From the NCBI GenBank assembly GCA_030532825.1, contig JAUNKK010000028.1:1-32394 (forward strand): a stretch of DNA of 32,394 nt. Direction: 5' to 3'. This stretch comes from Propionibacteriaceae bacterium (GTDB lineage Bacteria > Actinomycetota > Actinomycetes > Propionibacteriales > Propionibacteriaceae). The notes under the pieces are model-generated. The model searched no databases. It saw only the letters and a list, made by a program, of their open reading frames with translations, and was not told where the DNA came from. Of the stretch, positions 7,937-16,939 are shown piece after piece (positions within the stretch are counted from its first letter, which is position 1; each line of letters opens with the position of its first letter). The translations under genes were made by a program, and so were the position numbers.

Positions 7937-10050
7937 TCCACCTGGTTCATAACCTCAGCGATCCGGCGGGGCAGATCGGCCTGATAGACATCCTCCAAAC
8001 GCAGGTTTCGCCCATCGGCATCCGCCAGAGGCACACGCCAGTTCGGGTATTCATCCATGGTGCCGGGCTGGTTTTGGGCGCGTTTCTCGCCGACGGCGTC
8101 CGCTAAGGAGGCGACGAGTACCTTGGAGTTCGTGAGCTTGAGGTAGCGGTGCAAGGCCACCATCACCTCAGGGTTGTCGTCTGCGCGGGCTGGGTCCAGA
8201 ACGCCGTGGTCGATCAGCCGGGCGACCCAGAAAGCGCGTTCCCGCTCGGCAGCAGCCAACTCGTCGGCGACCGGCTCAAGCAGCAACCCGAGTTGCTCGC
8301 GCAGCCTGACGTGCTCCCCCTCCAGATACCCGAGGGTCGGCGGCAGGTCATGGGTGGTGACCGAGGCCATGCAGTACTCTCGCCAGTGTTCGGGTGGCAA
8401 TACCTGACCATCGGAGCCGTATTCCCACCACAGCACGGCGGTGCCGAGTAGGCCGCGTCGGGACAGGTATTCGCGCACCCAGGGCTCGACCGTGCCGAGG
8501 TCCTCCCCCACCACCAGTGCCTGGGCGCGGTGAGCTTCCAGCGCCAAGATCCCGACCAGCGCATCGTGGTTGTAGCGAACATAGGTGCCACCGACGGGAC
8601 CCAAGCCCTGTGGCACCCACCACAGCCGAAACAGCCCGATGATGTGATCGATCCTCAGCCCCCCGACGCGCCGCAACGCTGCCCGCACCATGGCCTGGAA
8701 GGGCTCGTAGGCCAGTTCCTCCAGCTTGAGGGGATTCCAGGGCGGCTGGCCCCAGTCCTGTCCACCCTGGTTGTACTGGTCCGGCGGGGCTCCGACGGTG
8801 ACACCGGCCGCGAAGACCTCCCGCATCAACCACGTCTCGGCGCTGGCGGCACTGACCCCGACCGCCAAGTCAGCCAGCACCCCCACCCCCATGCCGGCTT
8901 CTTCTGCCACCGTCTGGGCCGACGAAAGCTGCTGCTGGGCCACCCACTGCAGCCACTCGAAGAACTCCACGCGCGGGGCACGTTCGGCTGCGAACTCAAC
9001 TGTCGCGGCCGACCGCGGGTCCTGAAACTCCGCGGGCCACAGCCGCCAGTCGGTGCCGTGCACCTCAGTGAGCGCGCACCAGACGGCGAAGTCTCTGAGG
9101 GCTTGGCCGCCGTCGCGCCGAAAAGCGGCGAACGCAAGTTGCCTGGCGTCGCGTCGCTTGACCTTGAACACCTGCCACAGGGCGGTGCTCTTCACCTCCC
9201 AGATGCCGCTGCGGTCGATCCCAGTCCCGTCTCCCTTGACTGATTTGCGCAGTTTGCGGATGCGGCGGCGCTCTTCGTCGTCTAGCTCGGCATACTCGGG
9301 GACCGCCTCGGGACGGATATAGAGAGGACTGAGGAAACGGCGACTCGACGGCAGGTACGGCGACGGTTCAATGGGCGGCGCGGGCTGCGAGGCGTGCAGC
9401 GGGTTGACCAGCAGGAACCCGGCCTGCTGGTCGCTGCCGGACCAGGTGGCCAAATCGGCTAGATCCTGGAAGTCGCCGAAACCCCACGACCGTTTCGAGG
9501 TGACGCTGTAAAGTTGCGCCGAATACCCCCAGACGCGGTTCCCACGCATCCCGGGCGGGAACCCGACGTGGGTCGGCGTGACGATGAGCGTGGCCTCCGC
9601 CAGGCCCTCGGCGGTGGTGCAGGCGAGGCGGTGGTATCCGAGGGGCAGATCGTCCGGCAGTTCGAACGACGCCTCACCCCGCAGTTGCCCGTCTAGCTCG
9701 CGATCCGGGGTCCAGTTGTCCACCTGAGTTGCGGACTGTCGTTCGCCGTTCTCAAGGACCACGACCAACTCGGCCGACGATCCGGCGGGCAAATGCACGG
9801 CCACCGTGGTGTTTTGGCCCTGCTCGACGACGGTGCATGGCGGCAGGACCCGTCGCCACGCGGCCTCGTCCAGGGCGACGAGCGCCTGCTGGCAGGCCTC
9901 GGGTGAGCTGGCATCAATCCCCATCGCCCCCAGCACGGCCACGATCGTCGTCGCGGAAATCTCGGTGTGGTGTCCCTTCCAGTCCCAGAACTCTCGGGCT
10001 ATCCCGAGGCGCTCGGCTAGGTGCTCCAGTTCGGCCGTGAGCTGTGACAA
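7933..10050 (-). CDS. malQ: 4-alpha-glucanotransferase (amylomaltase)
   Basis: A GH77 enzyme that transfers maltosyl and longer glucan segments between alpha-1,4-glucans and releases glucose, in glycogen and maltodextrin metabolism. The 705-residue size is that of the actinobacterial form, which has an N-terminal beta-rich extension before the catalytic barrel. Catalytic landmarks are GLRIDHIIGLFRLWW (nucleophile Asp), VVGEDLGTVEPWV (acid/base Glu) and TTHDLPPTLGYL (third carboxylate). Translation most likely starts at TTG 10050, with AAGGAAAG about seven bases upstream. The RDD gene ends 24 bases before it on the same strand, so the two may be co-transcribed. Confidence 0.95.
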   Translation of the reverse strand: MSQLTAELEHLAERLGIAREFWDWKGHHTEISATTIVAVLGAMGIDASSPEACQQALVALDEAAWRRVLPPCTVVEQGQNTTVAVHLPAGSSAELVVVLENGERQSATQVDNWTPDRELDGQLRGEASFELPDDLPLGYHRLACTTAEGLAEATLIVTPTHVGFPPGMRGNRVWGYSAQLYSVTSKRSWGFGDFQDLADLATWSGSDQQAGFLLVNPLHASQPAPPIEPSPYLPSSRRFLSPLYIRPEAVPEYAELDDEERRRIRKLRKSVKGDGTGIDRSGIWEVKSTALWQVFKVKRRDARQLAFAAFRRDGGQALRDFAVWCALTEVHGTDWRLWPAEFQDPRSAATVEFAAERAPRVEFFEWLQWVAQQQLSSAQTVAEEAGMGVGVLADLAVGVSAASAETWLMREVFAAGVTVGAPPDQYNQGGQDWGQPPWNPLKLEELAYEPFQAMVRAALRRVGGLRIDHIIGLFRLWWVPQGLGPVGGTYVRYNHDALVGILALEAHRAQALVVGEDLGTVEPWVREYLSRRGLLGTAVLWWEYGSDGQVLPPEHWREYCMASVTTHDLPPTLGYLEGEHVRLREQLGLLLEPVADELAAAERERAFWVARLIDHGVLDPARADDNPEVMVALHRYLKLTNSKVLVASLADAVGEKRAQNQPGTMDEYPNWRVPLADADGRNLRLEDVYQADLPRRIAEVMNQVD

Positions 10051-10074
10051 GGATTCTTTCCTTCTGGCGGAGGG

Positions 10075-10728
10075 TTAGTTCTTGACGACGACGGTGCGGG
10101 CCACCATGTCGTGTAAGGCTTGTTTCTTAAGCGTGAACAGCGGCATCAGGTAGTTGATGGGTAATAGCAGCGCGAACACAGTGGGTAACAGGAGCAAAAC
10201 CATTTCCACCAAAGCTCGTGACGCGGCCGCCAGCGGCCTTGGCCGCTTGCCGGTGAGGTCGGCGACGCGAATACGAACGATCATCTTGCCCACCGTCGCC
10301 CCCCACACCGCGATGAACACGGTCCGGTACACCCAGCCGAGACCAACCAGCGCGAGCGTGGCGATACCAAGGGTCCGCTGCACGTCAGCCGGGAACTCGG
10401 GTACCGCTGTGCTGCCCGCCTGGGCGGCCACAAGCACATCGTTCCACCAGGCGGTGAGGCCCTGGCTGAACGACTCAGGCAGGAAGAACGCGATGGCAAA
10501 CCACGCCGGTAACGCTGCCAGCAGCACATCCAGCACATAGGCTGCGGCCCGACGCCACCAACCGGCGTAGGCCGCTCGGTCGGCCGCCGAACGGGTGGGC
10601 GTGGGATGGGGTCGCGTGGCGGGCCGGGTGACCTGCGACCACGATTCGCCGTCCCAGTAGCGCTCGTCGCCGGAGCCGGCGGGGTCTGGATACCAGCCCG
10701 CTGACGGCTGCGCTGCGGAAAACTGCAT
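10075..10728 (-). CDS. RDD-family membrane protein with N-terminal DUF2510 motif
   Basis: A membrane protein of about 217 residues. The N-terminus carries the short DUF2510 repeat (AGWYPDPAGSGDERYWDGESW), found at the cytoplasmic ends of many actinobacterial membrane proteins. The rest is an RDD domain: a first helix after RRAAAYVLDVLLA, a central segment GATVGKMIVRIRV and a final helix pair. RDD proteins have no uniform function; transport or ion exchange roles have been proposed. I prefer ATG 10728, which starts just before the DUF2510 motif. An upstream TTG at 10755 is in frame but has no ribosome binding site. The MFS gene ends just upstream on the same strand. Confidence 0.8.
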   Translation of the reverse strand: MQFSAAQPSAGWYPDPAGSGDERYWDGESWSQVTRPATRPHPTPTRSAADRAAYAGWWRRAAAYVLDVLLAALPAWFAIAFFLPESFSQGLTAWWNDVLVAAQAGSTAVPEFPADVQRTLGIATLALVGLGWVYRTVFIAVWGATVGKMIVRIRVADLTGKRPRPLAAASRALVEMVLLLLPTVFALLLPINYLMPLFTLKKQALHDMVARTVVVKN

Positions 10729-10762
10729 GGCCCCAAGAATGCCATCTTGGGACAACTAGTGA

Positions 10763-12097
10763 CTAATGGACGGAATCGTGGACAGGCCCAATTCGCAACG
10801 AGGACACGACCGCAAGCCCTGCCGCCACCAGCAGGATCAGGAAAATCCATCCGAAGGTCGGCTGATTGGCCGCGAGCAAGGCCGCGTAGGTGGCTCCCGT
10901 CACCGCGGTCAGCACCGAATTGCCGATGCTTTCCGAGACTTGCAACGCCCCGGAATTGCGTCCCTGCTCCTGTGTCCCAGACAGCGCCATGGTCGCCACA
11001 GCGGTGCTCGACATGGTCAGTCCCATCCCGAACCCGGCGACGGTCCACGCCACCATCCCGGCCCACAGCGGCACGGCAGTCCAGATGACGAAGGCGGTGA
11101 GTGCTGCCATGGCGGCGGCTACCAAGGCCGCCCCCAGGGTGATCAGTTGATCGCGGCGCAGGCGTACCCAACTGCGAGACTGCAGCCAGGAACCGGCGGT
11201 CCAGCCGAGACTACCGATGGTGAGCGCCAGGCCCGATTGAAAGGTGGTGAGCCCACGGAGGTTCTGCAGCCCGAGCAGCAAGAACGCCTCCCCCGCGTAG
11301 AACGCGCCGGCTTGCAGGGCTCGGGAGGCGACGATCGGCCCCAGGCCGGGACGAAGGCTCCGGACCCTCCGGGGCAAAGCTCGGGTCATCCCCAGCAGCA
11401 GGGCCAAAACGCCCCCCAAGGTCGCTGCGGCTGCCCAGAGGCCCTGCACCTGTCCAGCGATCTGCAACAGGGCAGGGGCACCTGCCACGGCGACAATGGC
11501 CCAGGCCGGGATACGTCGAGCGCCGGGATCAGGGGTGTAGCGGTTCTGCACCGCCCGCAGGTGTGGCAGAACCAACAGCCCGGCCGCCAGCAGCAGCGGC
11601 AGCGTCGATGCGAAGGTCAACCGCCAGTTGATCTCGACCAGCACCGCCGAGACCAGCGGACCCAGGAACGCCGGAAGCACCCAGCAGAAGCTCAACATCG
11701 CCAAGACCGACGGGCGCCGCTCCGCCGGAAAAGCCAAGGCAATCACCACGAACAGACTCAGGTTGAGGGCTCCCACACCCAATCCCTGGACGAAGCGCGC
11801 CACCAGCACCGTCGTCACGTCTGGCGCCACGGAACCGATGACCAAGCCCCCCAACAGGAGGGAGAATCCGGTCAGTGTCGGACGCAGCGGCCCATGCCGG
11901 TCGCAGTATTGGCCAGCGGTCAGCGTAGCGGCCAGCATCCCGATCACCAGTGCGGAGAAGGCCCACGGATAGAGCCGTTCCGCGTGCAGGGAGGCCATGA
12001 CTCGCGGCAGGGCAGCGGCGACGCCGATCATCTGAAAGGCCATCGCGAATACAGCTAAGAGCAACCCCGCCAGCAGGCCACGTGTCCCCTGGCTCAT
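10763..12097 (-). CDS. MFS transporter, drug-efflux-like
   Basis: A 444-residue major facilitator with hydrophobic helices throughout. A motif-A-like sequence (GQYCDRHGPLRPTL) follows helix 2, and the segment FVQGLGVGALNLSLFV matches motif B/C regions of drug:H+ antiporters. It may export a small molecule or drug; the sequence gives no substrate. The ATG at 12097 has a weak GGGAA about seven bases upstream. It is divergent from the DUF3039 gene with only 35 bases between start codons, so their promoters overlap. It probably leads a short operon with the RDD gene and possibly malQ. Confidence 0.85.
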   Translation of the reverse strand: MSQGTRGLLAGLLLAVFAMAFQMIGVAAALPRVMASLHAERLYPWAFSALVIGMLAATLTAGQYCDRHGPLRPTLTGFSLLLGGLVIGSVAPDVTTVLVARFVQGLGVGALNLSLFVVIALAFPAERRPSVLAMLSFCWVLPAFLGPLVSAVLVEINWRLTFASTLPLLLAAGLLVLPHLRAVQNRYTPDPGARRIPAWAIVAVAGAPALLQIAGQVQGLWAAAATLGGVLALLLGMTRALPRRVRSLRPGLGPIVASRALQAGAFYAGEAFLLLGLQNLRGLTTFQSGLALTIGSLGWTAGSWLQSRSWVRLRRDQLITLGAALVAAAMAALTAFVIWTAVPLWAGMVAWTVAGFGMGLTMSSTAVATMALSGTQEQGRNSGALQVSESIGNSVLTAVTGATYAALLAANQPTFGWIFLILLVAAGLAVVSSLRIGPVHDSVH

Positions 12098-12118
12098 AAG
12101 TGGTTCCCATTCAGCATC

Positions 12119-12124
12119 TACGAT
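12119..12124 (+). promoter_or_regulatory. -10 element of a leaderless DUF3039 transcript
   Basis: TACGAT matches TAnnnT and ends eight bases before ATG 12133. No Shine-Dalgarno sequence precedes the gene. Confidence 0.5.
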
Positions 12125-12132
12125 TGCATGTT

Positions 12133-12387
12133 ATGAGTGAGCTTGCCCCTGGTTCCCAGACCGTCCTCGACGAACGCACCGACCTGCGAGACTCCGATGA
12201 CCACGAGCGGTTCAGCCACTACGTGCCCAAAAACAAGCTGGTGAAGGCCATGGTCACGGGCACGCCCGTTGTTGCGCTGTGCGGAAAAGTGTGGGTTCCG
12301 TCCCGCAACCCCGAAAAGTACCCCGTCTGCCCGGAGTGCAAGGAAATCTATCAGTCCATGAACCCCGGGCAGGGCGACGACGAGTAA
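12133..12387 (+). CDS. DUF3039 family small protein, possible zinc-binding
   Basis: An 84-residue protein of the actinobacterial DUF3039 family, of unknown function. Its core reads HERFSHYVPKNKLVKAMV, then ALCGKVWVPSRNP and PVCPECKEIY. Cys50, Cys66 and Cys69, perhaps with His29, could form a zinc site (inference). The start at 12133 gives the family-typical acidic N-terminus; an ATG at 12100 in the same frame would add 11 residues and lie upstream of the -10 element. It converges on ahcY with nine bases between stop codons. No terminator hairpin is visible between them. Confidence 0.85.
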   Translation: MSELAPGSQTVLDERTDLRDSDDHERFSHYVPKNKLVKAMVTGTPVVALCGKVWVPSRNPEKYPVCPECKEIYQSMNPGQGDDE

Positions 12388-12396
12388 GTGCCGGTC

Positions 12397-13827
12397 TCAG
12401 TAGCGGTAGTGGTCGGGCTTGAACGGCCCGGCCACTGGGACACCCAGGTAATCGGCTTGCCGCTGGGTGAGGGTGGAGAGTTCCACTCCCAGAGAGGGCA
12501 GGTGCAGCCGGGCCACTTCTTCGTCTAGGTGCTTTGGCAGGACGTAGACGCCCGGCGGGTACTCGTCGGGGCGGATGAACAGTTCCATCTGGGCCAGCAC
12601 CTGGTTAGTGAACGAGTTGCTCATCACGAACGACGGATGGCCGGTGGCGTTGCCGAGGTTCAGCAACCGTCCCTCGCTGAGGATGATGACGGCGTGCCCA
12701 TCCGGATAGATCCATTTGGCGACCTGGGGCTTGATATCCACCTTGGTGACATCGCCGCGGGCAGCTAGCCCGGCCATGTCGATCTCGTTGTCGAAGTGCC
12801 CGATGTTGCCGACGATGGCCTGATGCTTCATACGGGCCATGTGTTCTTCCATGATCACATCACGGCACCCCGTCGCGGTGACGAAGATGTCGGCGATCTC
12901 CACCACCGACTCCAGCTTCGCCACCTGGTAGCCATCCATAGCGGCCTGCAACGCACAGATGGGGTCGACCTCGGTGACGATCACGCGGGCGCCCTGGCCG
13001 CGCAGCGATTCGGCGCAGCCCTTGCCGACATCGCCATAGCCGCAGACCACCGCCACCTTGCCGCCAATCAAGACGTCGGTGGCGCGGTTGATGCCGTCGA
13101 CCAGGGAATGGCGGCAACCATATTTGTTGTCGAATTTCGACTTGGTGACAGAGTCGTTGACGTTGATGGCACCGAACAGCAGCCGCCCGGCGGCATGCAT
13201 CTCGTAGAGGCGGTGCACGCCGGTGGTGGTCTCCTCGGTGACGCCCAGGATTCCGGCGGCGAGGGTCTCGAAGTCCAACTCGCCCAAAGCCTCCCGTAGC
13301 GCGGCTTTAACCACCAGCCCCTCCTCAGAGTCCGACGGGTCATCCGCGGGAACCGCCCCAGCGCGCTGCGCCGCCACCCCGTCGTGCACAAACAGCGTGG
13401 CGTCGCCGCCATCGTCGAGAATCAGGTTGGGCTGCTCCTCCCCAGGCCACTCCAATATTTGGCGGGTGCACCACCAGTATTCCTGCAGCGTCTCACCCTT
13501 CCACGCAAACACCGGGACGCCCTTCGGGTCCTCGGGGGTTCCCTCCGGTCCAACGACGACCGCCGCGGCGGCGTGATCCTGGGTGGAGAAAATATTGCAG
13601 GAGGCCCAACGAACCTGAGCGCCTAATGCGACGAGGGTCTCAATGAGGACCGCAGTCTGCACCGTCATGTGCAGCGACCCTGCGATCCGGGCGCCCGCTA
13701 GGGGTTTCTCGTCGCCGTAACGCTCACGCATGGCCATCAGGCCGGGCATCTCGTGTTCGGCAAGGGTGATCTCCTCGCGGCCGAACTCGGCAAGGGACAG
13801 GTCAGCTACACGAAAATCGGGTTTCAC
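12397..13827 (-). CDS. ahcY: Adenosylhomocysteinase
   Basis: Reversibly hydrolyses S-adenosylhomocysteine to adenosine and homocysteine, removing the product inhibitor of methyltransferases. At 476 residues it is the long bacterial form. Visible are the substrate segment [20 protein letters not shown], the NAD-binding glycine motif [13 protein letters not shown], and the invariant C-terminus PFKPDHYRY whose Lys and Tyr reach the NAD of the neighbouring subunit. The GTG start at 13827 lies seven bases after a TAGACT -10 element that overlaps the end of aroQ. Transcription can therefore begin here independently of the operon upstream, and no space remains for a SAM or SAH riboswitch. Confidence 0.96.
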   Translation of the reverse strand: MKPDFRVADLSLAEFGREEITLAEHEMPGLMAMRERYGDEKPLAGARIAGSLHMTVQTAVLIETLVALGAQVRWASCNIFSTQDHAAAAVVVGPEGTPEDPKGVPVFAWKGETLQEYWWCTRQILEWPGEEQPNLILDDGGDATLFVHDGVAAQRAGAVPADDPSDSEEGLVVKAALREALGELDFETLAAGILGVTEETTTGVHRLYEMHAAGRLLFGAINVNDSVTKSKFDNKYGCRHSLVDGINRATDVLIGGKVAVVCGYGDVGKGCAESLRGQGARVIVTEVDPICALQAAMDGYQVAKLESVVEIADIFVTATGCRDVIMEEHMARMKHQAIVGNIGHFDNEIDMAGLAARGDVTKVDIKPQVAKWIYPDGHAVIILSEGRLLNLGNATGHPSFVMSNSFTNQVLAQMELFIRPDEYPPGVYVLPKHLDEEVARLHLPSLGVELSTLTQRQADYLGVPVAGPFKPDHYRY

Positions 13828-13834
13828 GCCGGGG

Positions 13835-13840
13835 AGTCTA
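13835..13840 (-). promoter_or_regulatory. -10 element of a leaderless ahcY transcript, inside the end of aroQ
   Basis: On the minus strand TAGACT ends seven bases before GTG 13827 and overlaps the aroQ stop codon. No Shine-Dalgarno sequence is present before ahcY. Confidence 0.5.
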
Positions 13841-14272
13841 CGCCGACTCCGGGGCGTCGGCGAGATAGGTCAAGGCCATGTCGTAACCAGCTAGGCCACA
13901 CCCGACGATGATCCCCGCCGCCTTCGGGGACAAGACGCTCGCCTGCCGAAACTGTTCGCGGGCGTACACGTTGGAAATATGGACCTCCACATACGTGACG
14001 AGGGCAGCGGCATCCGCGATGGCATGGCTGTAGTGAGTCCAGGCGCCAGCGTTGAGGACGCAGGACATACCGCGGTCGGCGGCTTCGTGGAGCCATTCGA
14101 TGAATTGGCCTTCGTGTTCTGTCTGCCGGACCTCCACCTCCATCCCCAGCGTGCGGCCATGCGCTACGAGGTGGGCCGCCAGTTCGGCGTGCGTCGTGGC
14201 GCCGTAGATCTCCGGTTGCCGGGTCCCGAGCCGACCCAGGTTGGGGCCGTTGAGCACCAGCACCCGCCTCAT
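13838..14272 (-). CDS. aroQ: 3-dehydroquinate dehydratase, type II
   Basis: Converts 3-dehydroquinate to 3-dehydroshikimate in aromatic amino acid synthesis. The 144-residue length fits the small dodecameric type II enzyme. Visible are [10 protein letters not shown], then Arg18 and Tyr23 of the active-site lid (TRQPEIYG), the substrate loop [11 protein letters not shown] and the catalytic His region [12 protein letters not shown]. Type II enzymes usually have NVHARE, so Tyr after NV is a mild variant. I prefer ATG 14272, which overlaps the preceding stop in an ATGA junction and has GGGGGAG five bases upstream. GTG 14278 is a possible alternative. It is the last gene of the manB-Trm112-SIS operon. 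Confidence 0.93.
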   Translation of the reverse strand: MRRVLVLNGPNLGRLGTRQPEIYGATTHAELAAHLVAHGRTLGMEVEVRQTEHEGQFIEWLHEAADRGMSCVLNAGAWTHYSHAIADAAALVTYVEVHISNVYAREQFRQASVLSPKAAGIIVGCGLAGYDMALTYLADAPESA

Positions 14273-15303
14273 GCCCACTCCCCCGTCCCCGAGTTGCCTA
14301 GCCCGATGCCCAGGTAGGTCGCTGCGTATCTTCCCTGCTGCAATAGGTTCACGTAGCGCTCCACATCGGAGGTGCCCAGCTCAGCCAAGCCAGACCCGAT
14401 ATGACAAACTCGCACCCCCACCGCATCGGCCAGCTGCGTGAGGCGCTGGACGGTAGTTGTGAGCTCCTGGGGAACTTGGTGAGCATCCAGCAGCAGCAAG
14501 GCCGGAGCGGCCTCGGCTTGGTTTTCGATGGGGTCGCTGAACACATCGCGGCGCGGTGTGCCGCGCAGCACAGCTTCCAGCTCTTCGGCGTCAGCGGCGA
14601 GGGCCAAACGGCCGCTGGCGCGTCGCAGCGTCTCGGCGATTCGGCGGGAGGCGCGACCGGCGATCGCGGTGCCGCCCCAGACCAGCGGGAAGCAGTCGGC
14701 CAGCCCCACCGCTAGGTCCTTGCCTGGGTTGTCGCCAAGCGGTCGACCTGGCGAGCAACTCGCGGCGACAGAATCCGCCGCCTCGGCTGCAACCTCCACG
14801 TCCACGGCCGGACCCAGTTCCAGTTGCCCCAGCAGCGCTAGAACCGCGATGGCAGCGGCCATCGGGTCGTCGGGGGGCGTCGGCAGATGCGTGGTGAGAC
14901 TCCCGTTTCCGGCCGCTGCTAGCTCCGAGTCGGCGGGGGCCGCCACGATGACCGTGGCCCCGCGCCGCACCGCCTCAGCGAGGCAGTGCACCTCCCAGGC
15001 CCGCGCATCGTGAGACCCCAGAACCACCACGAGATCTAGGGGGCCCACCCAAGCAGGCAGGGCCGGCCCGGGCCAGGCCATGAAGGGCACCGGGCAGGCC
15101 GGCTCCAGGACCGCCCGGACCAGCCGTGCTTCGGCTCCGAGCGCTAGGACCCCGCGCGGTCGGTCGGAGCGGGACAACCGCCCGACGGGCTCACTCAGGG
15201 CGGCGCGCCGAATCCGGGAACCTGCGGAGGCCAGCCAGAACAGGGACTCGTTGGCGGTGAGGTCGTCGGCCTCAAGGCGAGCGTCGTCAAACCACGCAGT
15301 CAT
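14269..15303 (-). CDS. SIS-domain protein, phosphosugar-isomerase-like (Rv3256c-like by position)
   Basis: A 344-residue protein similar in layout to the bifunctional phosphoglucose/phosphomannose isomerase group of SIS proteins. It has a Rossmann-like first half (LDLVVVLGSHDARAWEVHC, about residues 111-129) and a second SIS-like half (PLVWGGTAIAGRASRR). In mycobacteria a similar-sized conserved protein sits between manB and manA. I see no clear glucose-6-phosphate isomerase active-site signature, so enzymatic activity is unproven. Start ATG 15303 has GAGG six bases upstream. It follows the Trm112-like gene by seven bases and overlaps aroQ by four. A role in mannose-phosphate supply is inferred from its neighbours. 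Confidence 0.75.
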   Translation of the reverse strand: MTAWFDDARLEADDLTANESLFWLASAGSRIRRAALSEPVGRLSRSDRPRGVLALGAEARLVRAVLEPACPVPFMAWPGPALPAWVGPLDLVVVLGSHDARAWEVHCLAEAVRRGATVIVAAPADSELAAAGNGSLTTHLPTPPDDPMAAAIAVLALLGQLELGPAVDVEVAAEAADSVAASCSPGRPLGDNPGKDLAVGLADCFPLVWGGTAIAGRASRRIAETLRRASGRLALAADAEELEAVLRGTPRRDVFSDPIENQAEAAPALLLLDAHQVPQELTTTVQRLTQLADAVGVRVCHIGSGLAELGTSDVERYVNLLQQGRYAATYLGIGLGNSGTGEWA

Positions 15304-15310
15304 CCGTGCC

Positions 15311-15502
15311 TCACAGCGTGCTGCGGGCCTGGTCGATCACCAGGACGGGGATACGATCCTGCACGGGATAAGCAAGCCCGCACGTCGACGCGGTGCACAC
15401 CAGTTCGGCCTTGTCGTAGTCGACGGCGAACTTCGCATGGCAGGCCGGGCAGGCGGCAATCGCCAAAAACTCCGCCGACAAATCCATCAGGGCCTCGGTC
15501 AT
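15311..15502 (-). CDS. Trm112 family protein
   Basis: A 63-residue Trm112/UPF0434-type protein. It has one pair CPAC near residue 19 and a second Cys pair further on (VCTASTCG), then the family ending YPVQDRIPVLVIDQAR. The four cysteines probably hold one zinc ion. Eukaryotic Trm112 activates methyltransferases; the bacterial role is poorly defined. A strong AAGGAGG stands four bases before ATG 15502, one of the best ribosome binding sites in the window. It lies between manB and the SIS gene in a tight operon. Confidence 0.88.
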   Translation of the reverse strand: MTEALMDLSAEFLAIAACPACHAKFAVDYDKAELVCTASTCGLAYPVQDRIPVLVIDQARSTL

Positions 15503-15511
15503 GCTTCCTCC

Positions 15512-16885
15512 TTAACGGCCGCGGACGAGGGCGAGCACTTCATCGCGAAGGCTCACCATGGTCGCCTCGTCTCGCGCTTCCACATTAAGCCGCAACAACG
15601 GCTCGGTGTTGGAAGGACGCAGGTTAAACCACCAACCGGCCGCAGAATCTGCCACGGTCAAGCCGTCCCCGAAGGTCACTTCCCCACGGTCAGCGAAGGC
15701 CCGCTCCACCTGCGCCGTGACGGCAGCATGGTCAGTGACCACCGAGTTGAGTTCCCCCGACCGGTGATACCCATCGAAGCGTGCCGCCAGGGCGGACAGC
15801 GGCTGCGACGAGGTGCGCAGCAACTCTAGAATCTGCAGAGCCGCCAGCATCCCCGTATCGGCTCCCCAGAAATCGCGGAAATAGTAGTGTGCGGAATGTT
15901 CGCCTCCGAAGATCGCGCCCTCGCTAGCCATGAGAGCTTTCACGTAGGTATGTCCGACCCGGGAGCGCACCAGCCGCCCCCGCCCCGCAACCGCGTCGGC
16001 CACTGCTTGAGAGGTGATGGAATTAATGACGATGAGCCCTCCGGGTTCCTTGTCTAGTTCCGCGAGCGCGATCATGGCGGTGACGACGGAGGGATCCACC
16101 ACCTCGCCGCGCTCGTCGATCAGAAAGCACCGGTCGGCGTCGCCGTCGAACACCAGGCCTACATCGGCGCCCTCGGCGCGCACCGCAGCCTGCGCCGCTA
16201 CGAGATTCTCAGGCTCCAGCGGATTCGCAGGATGGTTCGGGAACGACCCGTCAAGGTCCAGATAGAGGCCGACGAGTTCCACATCCCGGTTGCCCAGCGC
16301 CGCTGGAGCCACCATTCCGGCCATGCCGTTGCCGGCATCGACCACGACCTTCAGACGACGGCCCTGTCGAAGTGGCACGATCTGCTCTAACTTGGCCACG
16401 TAGTCGGCCTCCAGGTCAAGCTCCCGATACCCCCCCGTGATGTGCTCCCCGGGGACGACGCTGTCAGCCAGGTCACGCAACTCGATGGTGAACGCAGCCG
16501 GCACAGGCTGGGCGTTCGCGAGGCAGAATTTGATGCCGTTGTAAGAGGCGGGGTTATGGCTGGCCGTGAACTGCACCCCGGGCAGTCCCAGGTGTCCCGA
16601 GGCAAACCACAACTGATCCGTCGAGGTCAAACCGAGGTCGATCGCCTCAGCCCCGGCGCGGCGCGCCCCGTCGATAAAGGCCATCGACAGCTCTCGCCCC
16701 AGAACACGCATATCACGGCCCACCACGAAGGCGGCCCCGTCCAGGCCGAGCAGCTTCACAAATGCCGCCCCTAATCGCTTGGCTCCTGTCAGGTCCCACT
16801 CGGGCGAATCCCCCTGTACGACTCCCCGGATGTCGTTAGCTTTGAAAATCTGCTCCTTCAGCACGCCAGCGAGCTTACCGTTCAC
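15512..16885 (-). CDS. manB: Phosphomannomutase/phosphoglucomutase
   Basis: Interconverts mannose-6-phosphate and mannose-1-phosphate (and often the glucose forms), supplying ManC with substrate for GDP-mannose. The 457 residues show the four alpha-D-phosphohexomutase signatures: phosphoserine loop TASHNPASYNG with Ser109, metal loop FDGDADR (246-252), sugar loop GGEHSAHYYF, and phosphate loop RPSNTEPLLRLNVEA. The start GTG at 16885 gives a normal N-terminus. There is no clear Shine-Dalgarno, and a TATTTG just upstream is a poor -10, so how this operon begins is unresolved. The Trm112, SIS and aroQ genes follow closely. Confidence 0.93.
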   Translation of the reverse strand: MNGKLAGVLKEQIFKANDIRGVVQGDSPEWDLTGAKRLGAAFVKLLGLDGAAFVVGRDMRVLGRELSMAFIDGARRAGAEAIDLGLTSTDQLWFASGHLGLPGVQFTASHNPASYNGIKFCLANAQPVPAAFTIELRDLADSVVPGEHITGGYRELDLEADYVAKLEQIVPLRQGRRLKVVVDAGNGMAGMVAPAALGNRDVELVGLYLDLDGSFPNHPANPLEPENLVAAQAAVRAEGADVGLVFDGDADRCFLIDERGEVVDPSVVTAMIALAELDKEPGGLIVINSITSQAVADAVAGRGRLVRSRVGHTYVKALMASEGAIFGGEHSAHYYFRDFWGADTGMLAALQILELLRTSSQPLSALAARFDGYHRSGELNSVVTDHAAVTAQVERAFADRGEVTFGDGLTVADSAAGWWFNLRPSNTEPLLRLNVEARDEATMVSLRDEVLALVRGR

Positions 16886-16939
16886 CTCTCAAATAGGCTG
16901 GCAGCCGACGGGTTCGCGTCACTGGTTTCCTGGTTGGCC

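Noticed and set aside
10766-12058. 430-codon plus-strand open frame opposite the MFS gene
   Set aside because: Rich in Gln, Arg, Gly and His with no domain or hydrophobic pattern; the minus-strand MFS protein explains the region.
13828-13900. SAM or SAH riboswitch before ahcY
   Set aside because: The ahcY start follows a -10 element by seven bases, and upstream sequence is aroQ coding DNA with no conserved aptamer core.
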